Assembly: GCA_023442465.1 (NCBI GenBank)
Contig: JAEZZQ010000042.1
Location: 62,001 to 126,000, forward strand
Source of the DNA: Bacillota bacterium
GTDB lineage: Bacteria; Bacillota; Clostridia; Lachnospirales; Lachnospiraceae
Reading direction: 5' to 3'
DNA: 64,000 nucleotides
The notes beneath the pieces are model-generated. The model saw nothing but the letters and a program-made list of their open reading frames with translations. It did no database searches and was not told the origin of the DNA. Positions 52,919 through 61,410 of the stretch are shown one piece after another. Position numbers and translations under genes: made by a program. The number at the start of each line of letters is the position of its first letter. Position 1 is the first letter of the stretch.

Positions 52919-53377
52919 ATGGTTAAACCCACAGAACAGTCGGGAGGGATCATGGGAAGGTCAGGATATATTATGCATAATTATACAAAAAAGGAATTAA
53001 CGGAGGCGCTTCAGGCAGTGTCCTCCTTTATTGGCAGATGTGAAAAGATGCAGGGAAAGTTCAAGGAAGGAACTTCGCAGCACACGCTTCTTAGAAATCG
53101 TATAAAGGCGTTGTATATTTCAGAGGCATTGCTAAAGGATGGGTTAACACAAAACGAGGAATCGGAGGGCAAGCATCTTATCGATGATTACACAGAAGAG
53201 GATTTGAAAAAGGCGCTTCCTCCGGTGGCATCGATTATCAGTAAATGTGAAAAGGCGCAGGGGAAATTTGAGAAAGGGACGTCACAGTATATACGTTATA
53301 AAAATATGATAGAACCAATGTATCTTGCGAAAGAACTGATAGAGGCCAAACTTTCTCAAAGTTCAACCGTTTCCTAG
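52919..53377 (+). CDS. Small protein with two tandem copies of one domain
   Basis: A 152-residue soluble protein made of two similar blocks, residues about 22-79 and 91-147. Shared features are YTK/EE-L--AL at the start, CEK-QGKF-KGTSQ in the middle and a helical end (LLKDGL and LIEAKL). The blocks differ at roughly half the positions, so the duplication is old. The motif KCEKAQGKFEKGTSQ looks like a binding loop, but I know no function for it. GGAGG precedes the ATG. Lineage-conserved hypothetical, with no clear operon partners. Confidence 0.72.
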   Translation: MVKPTEQSGGIMGRSGYIMHNYTKKELTEALQAVSSFIGRCEKMQGKFKEGTSQHTLLRNRIKALYISEALLKDGLTQNEESEGKHLIDDYTEEDLKKALPPVASIISKCEKAQGKFEKGTSQYIRYKNMIEPMYLAKELIEAKLSQSSTVS

Positions 53378-53541
53378 ATTTATAGTAAAACAGAGATGCT
53401 ATTTTATCCGGCAATAAGGCCGTCTGTTATTGTAGTATTTTCGTTTGATAACTCTATGAATAAGGACGAATTACAAGCCTAGGATATCGAGGATATATTA
53501 ATTCTCACAAATTAAATTTGAGGGAATGGAGAGGAATCGCT

Positions 53542-54006
53542 TTGGAATATATAAGGGCAACGCAAGAAAACAGAGAACAAATTTTCCAATTGGTACAAGA
53601 TACAATTGCTGCGATTTATCCGAAATACTATCCGAAAGAGATAGTGGACTTCTTTTGCGGGCATCACAGTCTGGAAAGCATTGTTAAGGATATAAAAAAC
53701 GGTGGTATCGGTGTTTTATTGGATGATAATCGTTTGGTGGGAACGGGGAGCCGTAAGGATAACCATATTACGAGAGTTTATGTCAATCCTGCTTTTCAGG
53801 GGCGCGGGTATGGCAGTTATATTATGAAGTGCCTTGAAGATGAAATTGCGTTGAAATATGATACGGTTTGTTTAGACGCATCGCTTCCGGCAAGCCATTT
53901 ATATGAATGCAGAGGATATAGAACCATAAAGCATGAAAAACGGATAGTTGAGAATGGCGCTATATTGGTTTATGAGGTAATGGAAAAGAGACTTGCCGGC
54001 CACTAA
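53542..54006 (+). CDS. GNAT family N-acetyltransferase
   Basis: About 154 residues, beginning at TTG 53542 eight bases after GGAGAGG. The acetyl-CoA loop is AFQGRGYGSYIM and the fold is otherwise standard (RVYVNPAF strand before it, LDASLPASHLYECRGY after it). A longer reading from 53518 lacks a ribosome binding site. Substrate unknown. It ends two bases before repeat copy C. Confidence 0.85.
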   Translation: MEYIRATQENREQIFQLVQDTIAAIYPKYYPKEIVDFFCGHHSLESIVKDIKNGGIGVLLDDNRLVGTGSRKDNHITRVYVNPAFQGRGYGSYIMKCLEDEIALKYDTVCLDASLPASHLYECRGYRTIKHEKRIVENGAILVYEVMEKRLAGH

Positions 54007-54007
54007 C

Positions 54008-54160
54008 ATGCAGCCGGTATTTTATGTAATAGGAAAGTGCGCCTATTACATAAAAGCCCTTCGGGCAAATAATGCGCAGCTGCGCGCGCGGAACAAAAGC
54101 TGTGCTGCTGAAGTATTTGGCCGCGAGAGTGTGCGGAGCACACTTTTGTTCTAGCTGCAT
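54008..54160 (+). repeat. Structured intergenic repeat, copy C (inner type)
   Basis: About 153 bases bounded by ATGCAGC and GCTGCAT. Internal palindromes: TAATAGG/CCTATTA, GCCC-TTC-GGGC, a GCGCAGCTGCGCGCG stretch, and CCGCGAGAGTGTGCGG. From TAATAGGAAAGTG to GCACACTTTTGTT it matches the inner part of the 57.6-kb element almost throughout, and less closely the 23.2-kb copy. No reading frame. Confidence 0.82.
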
Positions 54161-54202
54161 CAGAAGCTATAGTTGAAAAAGCATACAAAGGTGCGGGAAC
54201 AT

Positions 54203-54814
54203 ATGACAAAGCAATATGATAATGGCTTATTAAATTATTTAATCCAACAATGCAGGAACCCCAGTGGGATGATCGGCTCTAAAATGACGGATATATGGAA
54301 TAATACATTTAGAAATATGACTTATTGGGGAATACAGAAAATACAGTTTTCAAGTAATGACTATATTTTGGATATTGGCTGCGGCGGTGGCGCAGCCGTA
54401 AACGAATTCGCTGAATTTGTTTCAGAAAATGGAAAGGTTTATGGCATAGATATTTCAACGGTTGCAGTAAGAAATTCGCAAAAGAAAAATAGAATACATA
54501 TCCAGCGAAACAAAGTGAAAATTATACAATCTTCTGTTGAAAAGCTGCCTTTTTCCGCAGATATGTTTGATAAAATTTTTGCTGTCCAGACACACATTTA
54601 CTGGAGAAATATAGAACAGGGATTAAGTGAAATTTTAAGGATATTAAAGCCCAATGGTAATTTTTACATAATTTGTGAAAAGGATAAAATTGCTTATCAT
54701 TTGCAGAAGTACGAAAGCAGTACTAAGATGGTTGAACTGCTGAAACATATAGGCTTCTCTGCTATTGAATATAATGAAAATAGAAATTGGATTGAATATA
54801 TCTGCATTAAGTGA
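54203..54814 (+). CDS. Class I SAM-dependent methyltransferase
   Basis: A 203-residue protein. Motif I is LDIGCGGGAA, motif II the acidic end of VYGIDIS, motif III about VEKLPFSADMFDKIFAV, then GLSEILRILKPNG. This is the small-molecule UbiE-like methyltransferase pattern. The ATG at 54203 is chosen; ribosome binding site is weak (AAAGGTG). Reading frames upstream enter the repeat element and are not supported. Substrate unknown. Confidence 0.88.
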   Translation: MTKQYDNGLLNYLIQQCRNPSGMIGSKMTDIWNNTFRNMTYWGIQKIQFSSNDYILDIGCGGGAAVNEFAEFVSENGKVYGIDISTVAVRNSQKKNRIHIQRNKVKIIQSSVEKLPFSADMFDKIFAVQTHIYWRNIEQGLSEILRILKPNGNFYIICEKDKIAYHLQKYESSTKMVELLKHIGFSAIEYNENRNWIEYICIK

Positions 54815-54935
54815 ACCAATTTCAGAATTTTTGGTATCACTCATTCCGGCGTGTTCGACATATCTGTAATGTGCCGGGAAGAGGAAGTCTGTACGGGAGA
54901 GAAAATAAAAGAGGAATGGAAGGAGAAGGAAAAGT

Positions 54936-56084
54936 ATGAGGTATAGAAAACTGGGAAAAACGGGAATGGAGGCCGGTATTATTGGTCTGGGGACCGAGCA
55001 TCTGGATGGAAAGGAATATGAGGTCGTAAAAGAAACCCTCGATGCCGCCATGGAAAATGGAATAAATATGGTGGACGTGTTTATGCCGGGCAGCGACATC
55101 CGCCAGAAGATCGGAAAAGCCATAAAGGGCAATCGGGATAAATTCATGCTTCAGGGGCATATCGGTTCGACAGATATAAATTATCAGTATGACATTTCAA
55201 GGGATCTTGCGACCTGCAAGAAGTACTTCGAAGGGCTGCTTACCGATTTAGGCACCGACTATATCGATTTTGGAATGCTTTTTTTTATCGACAGCGAGCA
55301 GCACTTCGATGAGGTCTTTCATTCAGATATCGTGCGCTACGCGGAAAGCCTGAAGCAAAAGGGGGTAATAAGGGGAATCGGTGCCAGCTCCCATAATCCT
55401 GTTATCGCTAAGAAGGTGGTGGAAACAGGAATTGTGGATTTGCTGATGTTCAGCATTAATCCTGCTTTCGATATGATCCCGGCCGATGTGGATGCCCTGA
55501 ATACACTGAGCGAGGGCTTTGATAAAAGCAGGATGCTGGAAATCGATAAGAAGCGGCTGGAACTTTATAAAACATGTGAGACACTTGACATTCCTATTAC
55601 GGTAATGAAGACGCTGGGCGGCGGAAAGCTGCTTTCTAAGGAACAGACTCCTTTTTCAAAGCCGCTTACCGTGAACCAGTGCATTCATTATGCACTTACA
55701 CGGCCGGCGGTTGCCAGCGTTATGGTAGGCTGTCAGAGCAGAAAGCAAATAGAAGAGGCGGTCTCTTACTTGAATGCGGACCCGGCCGGTTTGGATTATA
55801 CCGAGGTGATTCGTGGAATGAACGGTGATTTCAAGGGAAGCTGCGTTTATTGCAATCACTGTCAGCCCTGTCCTGTGGGAATAGATATCGCGGCGGTCAC
55901 CAAATACCTGGATATAGCAGTTATGGATGAGAGCGCGGTAGATAAAGGAGTAGGGCAGCATTACAGAGAACTTTCCGCACACGCTTCCGATTGTATCGAA
56001 TGTGGGAGCTGTGAAGGGAAATGTCCATTTTCGGTTCCGGTAATAGAGAACATGAAAAATGCTGCTTTGGTTTTTGGGGCATAA
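54936..56084 (+). CDS. Aldo/keto reductase-fold protein with 4Fe-4S domain, catalytic residues not conserved
   Basis: A 382-residue protein homologous over its length to the reductase at 51700. The fold-defining starts are present (RYRKLGKTGMEAGIIGLGTE, NMVDVFMP, GTDYIDFGMLFFID), yet the tetrad is degenerate: Asp47 remains, but the Tyr is replaced in DVFMPG, the Lys position reads MLQGHIG and the His position reads MLFFID. The C-terminal Fe-S Cys sets CVYCNHCQPCPVG and CIECGSCEGKCP are intact. It may have changed activity or act as an electron-transfer protein. GAAGGAGAAGG precedes the ATG. Confidence 0.88.
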   Translation: MRYRKLGKTGMEAGIIGLGTEHLDGKEYEVVKETLDAAMENGINMVDVFMPGSDIRQKIGKAIKGNRDKFMLQGHIGSTDINYQYDISRDLATCKKYFEGLLTDLGTDYIDFGMLFFIDSEQHFDEVFHSDIVRYAESLKQKGVIRGIGASSHNPVIAKKVVETGIVDLLMFSINPAFDMIPADVDALNTLSEGFDKSRMLEIDKKRLELYKTCETLDIPITVMKTLGGGKLLSKEQTPFSKPLTVNQCIHYALTRPAVASVMVGCQSRKQIEEAVSYLNADPAGLDYTEVIRGMNGDFKGSCVYCNHCQPCPVGIDIAAVTKYLDIAVMDESAVDKGVGQHYRELSAHASDCIECGSCEGKCPFSVPVIENMKNAALVFGA

Positions 56085-56095
56085 TATTGAGGAAA

Positions 56096-56139
56096 ACAGC
56101 CGGAAAGAAATGGTATTTTTATTATTTCAATCCGGCTGT
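56096..56139. terminator. Hairpin between convergent genes
   Basis: ACAGCCGGA pairs with TCCGGCTGT over a 26-base AT-rich loop, between the reductase-fold gene and the convergent TetR gene. No clear T run follows. Confidence 0.55.
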
Positions 56140-56143
56140 CATG

Positions 56144-56713
56144 CTATTTCCGCATGATAAGCTTGAGGAATGCTTTGATTTTTTCCATTTTTTCTTTGAT
56201 ATCCATTTGCTCATTCAGAAGGATTCCCAATTGACCATACACGGTAAAGGATGCAGCAGTTTCGCAGTCCGGCATGTCCAGCTCACCGCTTTTATTTGCC
56301 TTTCTGATCAGCTCGGAAACGGTGGGAACTATAATTTCACAGACCTTCATAGACAATTGGTCGTGTATTTTCTTACTGTTTTCATTGTGAAATATTTTAT
56401 AATTGATGCTGTCATCTTTTTCAAAGTCGATAAAAGATGGCATATTTTCTAATTTTTGTGTTAGTGTCAGTGTGTCGTCGCAAAGAACAGCCTTCATTTT
56501 ATCAGCTATTTTTTGTGCGTATTCTTGAATCGAACAGTCAAACAAGATTTCCTTGGATGGGAAATAGCGGTAGCATAATCCCTGAGCGATGCCTAGTTTA
56601 TTCGCAATATCGGTCATGGATGTCTTTTCATAGCCCTTTTCGTAAAAAAGTACGGTAGCGGCATCTAATATCTCTTGCTTCCTCACTTCAGGTTCTTTTG
56701 AAATACGAGTCAT
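56144..56713 (-). CDS. TetR family transcriptional regulator
   Basis: A 189-residue regulator. Helix-turn-helix at about residues 27-57 (TSMTDIANKLGIAQGLCYRYFPSKE). The start at 56713 follows an AGGAGG; a longer reading upstream is not supported. It is the second gene of a minus-strand pair with a methyltransferase, 19 bases apart, and the operator-like palindrome at 57393-57409 in front of that pair suggests autoregulation. Confidence 0.9.
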   Translation of the reverse strand: MTRISKEPEVRKQEILDAATVLFYEKGYEKTSMTDIANKLGIAQGLCYRYFPSKEILFDCSIQEYAQKIADKMKAVLCDDTLTLTQKLENMPSFIDFEKDDSINYKIFHNENSKKIHDQLSMKVCEIIVPTVSELIRKANKSGELDMPDCETAASFTVYGQLGILLNEQMDIKEKMEKIKAFLKLIMRK

Positions 56714-56732
56714 TTTGTACCTCCTGCTTTTA

Positions 56733-57341
56733 TTATTTTGCTGCGGCAGCGATGTAGGAAGAATGGTTTGCTTTCTGCCAGGTAACATTATGAAAATGCA
56801 AATTTAACAAATCGCATATTTCGCGTTCGGAATATATTTTGACATCACCTTCGTTACTAAAGCGTATAAAGACATTCATAATAATTCTGCTTAAAAAAGG
56901 CAGCCAGCAATCGCCTATAATGATGGTTCCGCCCGGCTTTAAAACACGCTGGGCCTCTGCCAGCACCTTTTCAGGATGCGGATAATGATGGAAGGAATCG
57001 TTGCAATAGATGACATCGAACAATGAATCCTGATAAGGCAGATGTTCGGAATCTCCTAAGGTAAGAGTTGCTTTGTCTGCCAGCTTTTCTTTGGCCTCTT
57101 GCAGCATTTTTTCGGATATATCGATTCCGTATATTTCTTTATCGGGAGTTTCCCTAAGAATCGCTTGAATGATAGCCCCTGTACCGCATCCTAAATCAAG
57201 AACTGTATGATATTCGATATCCGACAGCTTTTTTAACAAAGCAGGATACAAATTTCTTGCATGTGCTCCTTTCATATCTACATCGTATGTAGGGGCCTGT
57301 TGGTTAAAAGCAGTCTTTGATTTTTCCTTTTTATTATTCAT
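56733..57341 (-). CDS. Class I SAM-dependent methyltransferase
   Basis: A 202-residue enzyme: motif I VLDLGCGTGAI, then YGIDISEKML, LGDSEHLPY, and the post-I pattern YCNDSFHHYPHPEKVLAEAQRVLKPGG. This is the UbiE/COQ5-like form acting on small molecules. GGAGAATATC precedes the ATG. First gene in an operon with the TetR regulator, which suggests the methylated compound, or a toxic relative, is the inducer. Substrate unknown. Confidence 0.9.
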   Translation of the reverse strand: MNNKKEKSKTAFNQQAPTYDVDMKGAHARNLYPALLKKLSDIEYHTVLDLGCGTGAIIQAILRETPDKEIYGIDISEKMLQEAKEKLADKATLTLGDSEHLPYQDSLFDVIYCNDSFHHYPHPEKVLAEAQRVLKPGGTIIIGDCWLPFLSRIIMNVFIRFSNEGDVKIYSEREICDLLNLHFHNVTWQKANHSSYIAAAAK

Positions 57342-57392
57342 CGTGATATTCTCCTTTTCGTGAATAGTATAGCACCAATTAATTCCAAAGTC

Positions 57393-57409
57393 AATGAATG
57401 ATATTCATT
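57393..57409. promoter_or_regulatory. Palindromic operator ahead of the methyltransferase-TetR pair
   Basis: AATGAAT, three bases, ATTCATT: a perfect inverted repeat 52 bases upstream of the methyltransferase start. Size and spacing fit a TetR-family dimer site; the pairing with the adjacent TetR is inferred. Confidence 0.72.
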
Positions 57410-57465
57410 CATTAATAATTTTTATAAATTTGTCAAAACTTAAAATATTATGTGATCGGAAAATA

Positions 57466-57745
57466 GTTACGGTTCACTCCGTTCTCAGTAACATATGATT
57501 TCTGCAATGCAAAAATTTTGCATTTAAGTTCGCTCCGCGAAGCATAAATCATCTCTTTAATAGGAAAGTGCTCCTATTAAAAAAAGATAAATGCGCAGCT
57601 GCGCGCAGCGCGAGAAAGACACTCGCGCGGAACAAAAGCTGTGCTGTTAAAGTATTTGTCTGCGGAAGTACACGAGCACACTTTTGTTCAATCACGTTTT
57701 TACGCAGCTTAACAGCAAATGTTAAGCTACTGTATGAACAGTAAC
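57466..57745 (+). repeat. Structured intergenic repeat, copy D (outer type interrupted by inner type)
   Basis: About 280 bases with inverted ends GTTACGGTTCAC and GAACAGTAAC. Bases 57466-57557 match the left two thirds of copy A and 57689-57745 match its right third. Between them, about 57558-57688, lies a segment matching copy C from TAATAGGAAAGTG to CACACTTTTGTT. It fills most of the gap between the methyltransferase and ispF genes. Confidence 0.85.
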
Positions 57746-57921
57746 GAAAAATATACTTCAATAAATCCGTTTCTATTTAATAGAAAGAATGTTATAATCA
57801 TTTCACGATGCGGTGCAAGACAAACGAAACCATAAAAGCATCTTGAAGCTCAACAGAAATTAATGATTTTGATACCGCCCACAACCTGAATAAACACGCG
57901 GTAGGAAAGGATAAAATAGAT

Positions 57922-58464
57922 ATGAGAATCGGAATGGGTTACGACGTACACAAATTAATAGAAAACCGCCCCTTAATTATAGGGGGAGTTAATATTCCTT
58001 ATGAAAAAGGCCTTCTCGGCCATTCGGATGCAGACGTCCTTACGCATGCCATTATGGATGCTCTTCTGGGTGCTTCTGCTTTAGGCGACATCGGAAAGCT
58101 GTTTCCCGATACCGACCCGGCTTATGAAGGGGCCTCCTCTATAAAGCTGTTAGAAGAGGTAGGAAAGCGGCTGGAGGAAAACTGCTTTTTGATAGAGAAT
58201 ATCGACGCTACTATTATCGCACAAGCCCCGAAGATGCGTCCCTATATCGATAGCATGAGGGAGAATATTGCACATGCGCTGGGTATTGAGACGGCGCAGG
58301 TAAATGTAAAGGCTACGACAGAAGAAGGCCTGGGTTTTACGGGAACCGGAGAAGGAATCTCTTCACAAGCTATCTGCCTGCTCACCAGCCCCATGAACTA
58401 TTACACGGAGGATATGGCTTCCCCCAGTAAATGCGAAGGATGCGGCGGATGCCCCCATCGGTAG
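57922..58464 (+). CDS. ispF: 2-C-methyl-D-erythritol 2,4-cyclodiphosphate synthase
   Basis: A 180-residue enzyme of the non-mevalonate isoprenoid pathway. The metal ligands are in GYDVHKL (Asp8, His10) and [18 protein letters not shown] (His42 of HAI), with [11 protein letters not shown] and a late [15 protein letters not shown]. The standard domain ends near residue 157; the last 23 residues form a tail ending [12 protein letters not shown] with three Cys, not part of the conserved fold. GGTAGGAAAGG precedes the ATG. Confidence 0.96.
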   Translation: MRIGMGYDVHKLIENRPLIIGGVNIPYEKGLLGHSDADVLTHAIMDALLGASALGDIGKLFPDTDPAYEGASSIKLLEEVGKRLEENCFLIENIDATIIAQAPKMRPYIDSMRENIAHALGIETAQVNVKATTEEGLGFTGTGEGISSQAICLLTSPMNYYTEDMASPSKCEGCGGCPHR

Positions 58465-58491
58465 AGCTTTAGAAGGAGCATGATCAGAAAT

Positions 58492-59733
58492 ATGATAAAA
58501 GAGATAACGGGAGAAGAATGTCTTGCGCTCAGAACTTTGTGGGAGCGGGTGTTTTCCGAGGATTCCCACGAGTTCACAGACTATTATTTTGAAGAAAAGG
58601 CAGGGAGAAACCGGGCCTTTGTACTATATCCGGATACTGGCGAGGCAGTAGAAGCGCGATATTCTGACATGGGAGATACAGAAGAACTAATAACGGCAGA
58701 TTTAAAGCGGGAAGTCCCGGCAGCAATGCTGCATTTGTCACCTTACGTTATGGAACTGCGGGTGGGCGATACCTTTGCTTCATTGGAGATAAATTATATC
58801 GTAGGGGTGGCTACGGAGGCGAAATACCGGCACAGAGGGTATATGAGAGAACTGCTAAAGGCTTCCATGGATTACATGTATGCGGGAAACCAGCCTTTTG
58901 CTTTTTTGATGCCTGCCAGTCCGAAAATTTATGAGCCTTTCCAGTTTGTTTATATTTATGATAAAAAGAAATATAAGGCGAAAGTATTGGAGCGCCAGGA
59001 AACGATAAGAAATTCAGCCCCCGGCCATTCGCGAAGACCTTGGGAAACGGCGGTACTGCAAAGGAAGGAAATTCCTCAATTGCTGCACTATGCAAACTCT
59101 CGTTTGAAGGAAAATTATGACGTGTTCATACGCAGAGACGAGGCTTATTACTATACGCTGATCAGGGAGTTGGAAGTGCAAAACGGAGCAATATATCTAC
59201 TGCGGGAAACGGAAGCCGAAGGCGGAGGAGAAAAAATAACCGGATATTTTCTATATACGCAGGAAGGGCAGGAAACGGATATACAGGAGGCTCTGTTCGA
59301 TGATGATTGTTTCTGTCAACAGAGCAGTTTTTTAGAAGAAGCAGGGGATAAGCCAATCATCATGGCAAGAATCATGAATGTGCAGACAATGCTGTCCCTG
59401 CTTAGAAAAAAAGCATCGACTGCTTGCAGCGAAGCGGGGGATAAAGAGGATATTATTTTGACTATCCGGATTGCTGACCCGATGCTGGAAGGGAACAACG
59501 GCATATGGCAATGTTCTGTGGGGTACCGGGAAGCCGGTATACAAAGATGTCAGGATGCCGGAGCCGAAGTATCTTGCTCTACGACGATAGATAGGCTGAC
59601 TTCATGGGTATTTGGCTATCGCCCGCCGGAGGAGTGTTTTGAAATACCTCAGAACGAGCAAAGAGGTGATGTTTTATGTAAACTAAATGGTATAAAATTA
59701 TTTTCCAGCGTATTTATTAATGAGATTGTATAA
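58492..59733 (+). CDS. Eis-like GNAT acetyltransferase
   Basis: About 413 residues. The first half contains a GNAT core with VGVATEAKYRHRGYMRELLKA and LMPASPKIYEPFQF; the second half, ending in a sterol-carrier-like C-terminal domain, matches the layout of Eis/YkkB-type acetyltransferases, which modify amino groups of drugs, peptides or lysine. The ATG at 58492 fits the AAGGAG 13 bases before it; ATG 58480 is only one base from the site. It follows ispF closely but has no functional link to it. Confidence 0.8.
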   Translation: MIKEITGEECLALRTLWERVFSEDSHEFTDYYFEEKAGRNRAFVLYPDTGEAVEARYSDMGDTEELITADLKREVPAAMLHLSPYVMELRVGDTFASLEINYIVGVATEAKYRHRGYMRELLKASMDYMYAGNQPFAFLMPASPKIYEPFQFVYIYDKKKYKAKVLERQETIRNSAPGHSRRPWETAVLQRKEIPQLLHYANSRLKENYDVFIRRDEAYYYTLIRELEVQNGAIYLLRETEAEGGGEKITGYFLYTQEGQETDIQEALFDDDCFCQQSSFLEEAGDKPIIMARIMNVQTMLSLLRKKASTACSEAGDKEDIILTIRIADPMLEGNNGIWQCSVGYREAGIQRCQDAGAEVSCSTTIDRLTSWVFGYRPPEECFEIPQNEQRGDVLCKLNGIKLFSSVFINEIV

Positions 59734-59778
59734 AATACGGACATCAAAAAAGCCCGTATGATAAAAGAAAGGCATAAC

Positions 59779-61077
59779 ATGGAAGAAGAAATATTGAAAC
59801 CGGAGCCTCAGGAATGGGAAAAGGCTCTGTTGGTGGGATTGGATACGGGAGCGGATGAGAACTTTGAGCGTTCCATGGATGAGCTTGGAGAACTCGCGAA
59901 GGCGTGCTATATGTCGGTGGCAGGTGTAGTGACGCAGAAGATGGAAGCGGTGAACAAGGCTCATTATATTGGAACCGGTAAGGTGCAGGAGGTCAAGGAA
60001 TATGCGAAAGCCTTGGAGGTGGATATCGTTGTTTTTGATGATTCGTTAACACCCTCCCAGCTTCGTAACCTTCAAAGGGAACTGGAGACGCCGGTGTTAG
60101 ACAGAACTACCCTGATTTTGGATATTTTCTCCAAACGGGCGAAAACGAGAGAGGCCAAATTGCAGGTGGAGACGGCGAGACTGCAATATCTTCTGTCCCG
60201 TCTGGTAGGAATGCATGAGGCTTTAACGAGGCAGGGCGGAGCCAGCGGCAGTATGAGCAGCAAGGGAGCCGGTGAGAAGAAGCTGGAACTGGACAGACGC
60301 AAGATCGAGAAGCGGCTCGTGGAGCTTAGACGAGAGCTGGAAGAGGTCTCCAAAGAAAGAGAGACCCAGAGCAAGCGCAGGCTGTCGGCCAGAATTCCCA
60401 AGGTTTCCCTGGTAGGATATACCAACGCCGGGAAGTCCACTTTGATGAACGCAATGGTAGAGCGGTATCTGCAGGACGAGGAGAAGAAGGTGCTGGAAAA
60501 AGATATGCTGTTTGCCACGCTGGATACCACGGTAAGAAATATCAATACAGGAAATAACAAAGAATTCCTTCTGTCTGATACAGTAGGATTCATTCACAAG
60601 CTGCCTCATGGATTGGTAAAGGCCTTCCGGTCTACCCTGGAGGAGGTTAAGAACGCAGATTTGCTTTTATATGTAATCGATTATTCGGATAAGGATTACA
60701 AGCAGCAGATAAAGGTAACGGAAGAGACTTTGCAGGAAATAGGTGCTGTAAATATTCCCGCCATCTATATTTATAATAAGGCCGATCTGTGCAGCATGGA
60801 TTCCTTGCCCAAACAGGTAGGAGATAATAAAATTTATATGTCGGCAAAGAGCGGACAGGGACTTTCAGAGCTGACCGAGATGATTTTGCAGGCCGTTTAT
60901 GCGGACTATGTGCAGGCTGAATTTTTAATTCCTTACGATAAGGGGCAGGTCGTATCGTATTTCATGGAAAACGCGCAGGTATTTGAGCAGGAATATTTGG
61001 AAGCAGGTATACGGCTAAGCGTCAGCTGCCATGCTGCGGACGTCCGCAAATATGGGCAGTATATAAAAATGTATTGA
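59779..61077 (+). CDS. hflX: GTPase HflX
   Basis: A 432-residue ribosome-associated GTPase that rescues stalled or heat-damaged ribosomes. N-terminal HflX domain (IDIVVFDDSLTPSQLRNL region), then the Gly-rich GGASGSMSSKGAGEK, a coiled coil with RRKIEKRLVELRRELEEV and the G domain: G1 GYTNAGKST, G3 DTVGF, G4 NKAD. The start at 59779 has AGAAAGG in front; earlier in-frame codons at 59758 are not supported. Length is normal. Confidence 0.96.
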   Translation: MEEEILKPEPQEWEKALLVGLDTGADENFERSMDELGELAKACYMSVAGVVTQKMEAVNKAHYIGTGKVQEVKEYAKALEVDIVVFDDSLTPSQLRNLQRELETPVLDRTTLILDIFSKRAKTREAKLQVETARLQYLLSRLVGMHEALTRQGGASGSMSSKGAGEKKLELDRRKIEKRLVELRRELEEVSKERETQSKRRLSARIPKVSLVGYTNAGKSTLMNAMVERYLQDEEKKVLEKDMLFATLDTTVRNINTGNNKEFLLSDTVGFIHKLPHGLVKAFRSTLEEVKNADLLLYVIDYSDKDYKQQIKVTEETLQEIGAVNIPAIYIYNKADLCSMDSLPKQVGDNKIYMSAKSGQGLSELTEMILQAVYADYVQAEFLIPYDKGQVVSYFMENAQVFEQEYLEAGIRLSVSCHAADVRKYGQYIKMY

Positions 61078-61119
61078 CAAATAAAGGGTTTTTGCATATG
61101 CTGAAGTAAGAACTATGCT

Positions 61120-61395
61120 TCGTCTTAATAGGATAAAGGCTTCGAACAAAAAGAGTAAGTTATCTGACGATGCCAGAGAGGGAATGCCATCGGCTGAAAG
61201 CAGTCCCGATACGAAGATAACCCAAGTGCATTTGTGAGCTGATTCGGAGAAAGAAGGATTTTGAGTATCCGGGTACGGAAAAGCACGTTACGCTACACAA
61301 GGGAAAGATGATTTTTAATCGTCTTTAATTAGAGTGGAACCGCGGATAACTTCGTCTCTTATTATTTATATTCTTAGGAGGACGGAGTTTTTTTG
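61120..61395 (+). promoter_or_regulatory. Cysteine T-box leader of cysE-cysS
   Basis: A tRNA-sensing riboswitch. The conserved T-box, AGAGTGGAACCGCGG, lies at 61332-61346, and a terminator stem follows (AACTTCGTCTCTT with AGGAGGACGGAGTT and a T run, about 61349-61394). Upstream, stem I has AGAGAGGGAA and GGCTGAAAGC. TGC at 61227-61229 sits in the specifier position, followed by A, so the leader should read uncharged tRNA-Cys and raise cysE-cysS expression when cysteine is scarce. Confidence 0.9.
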
Positions 61396-61410
61396 ATATG
61401 GAGGAATGAT

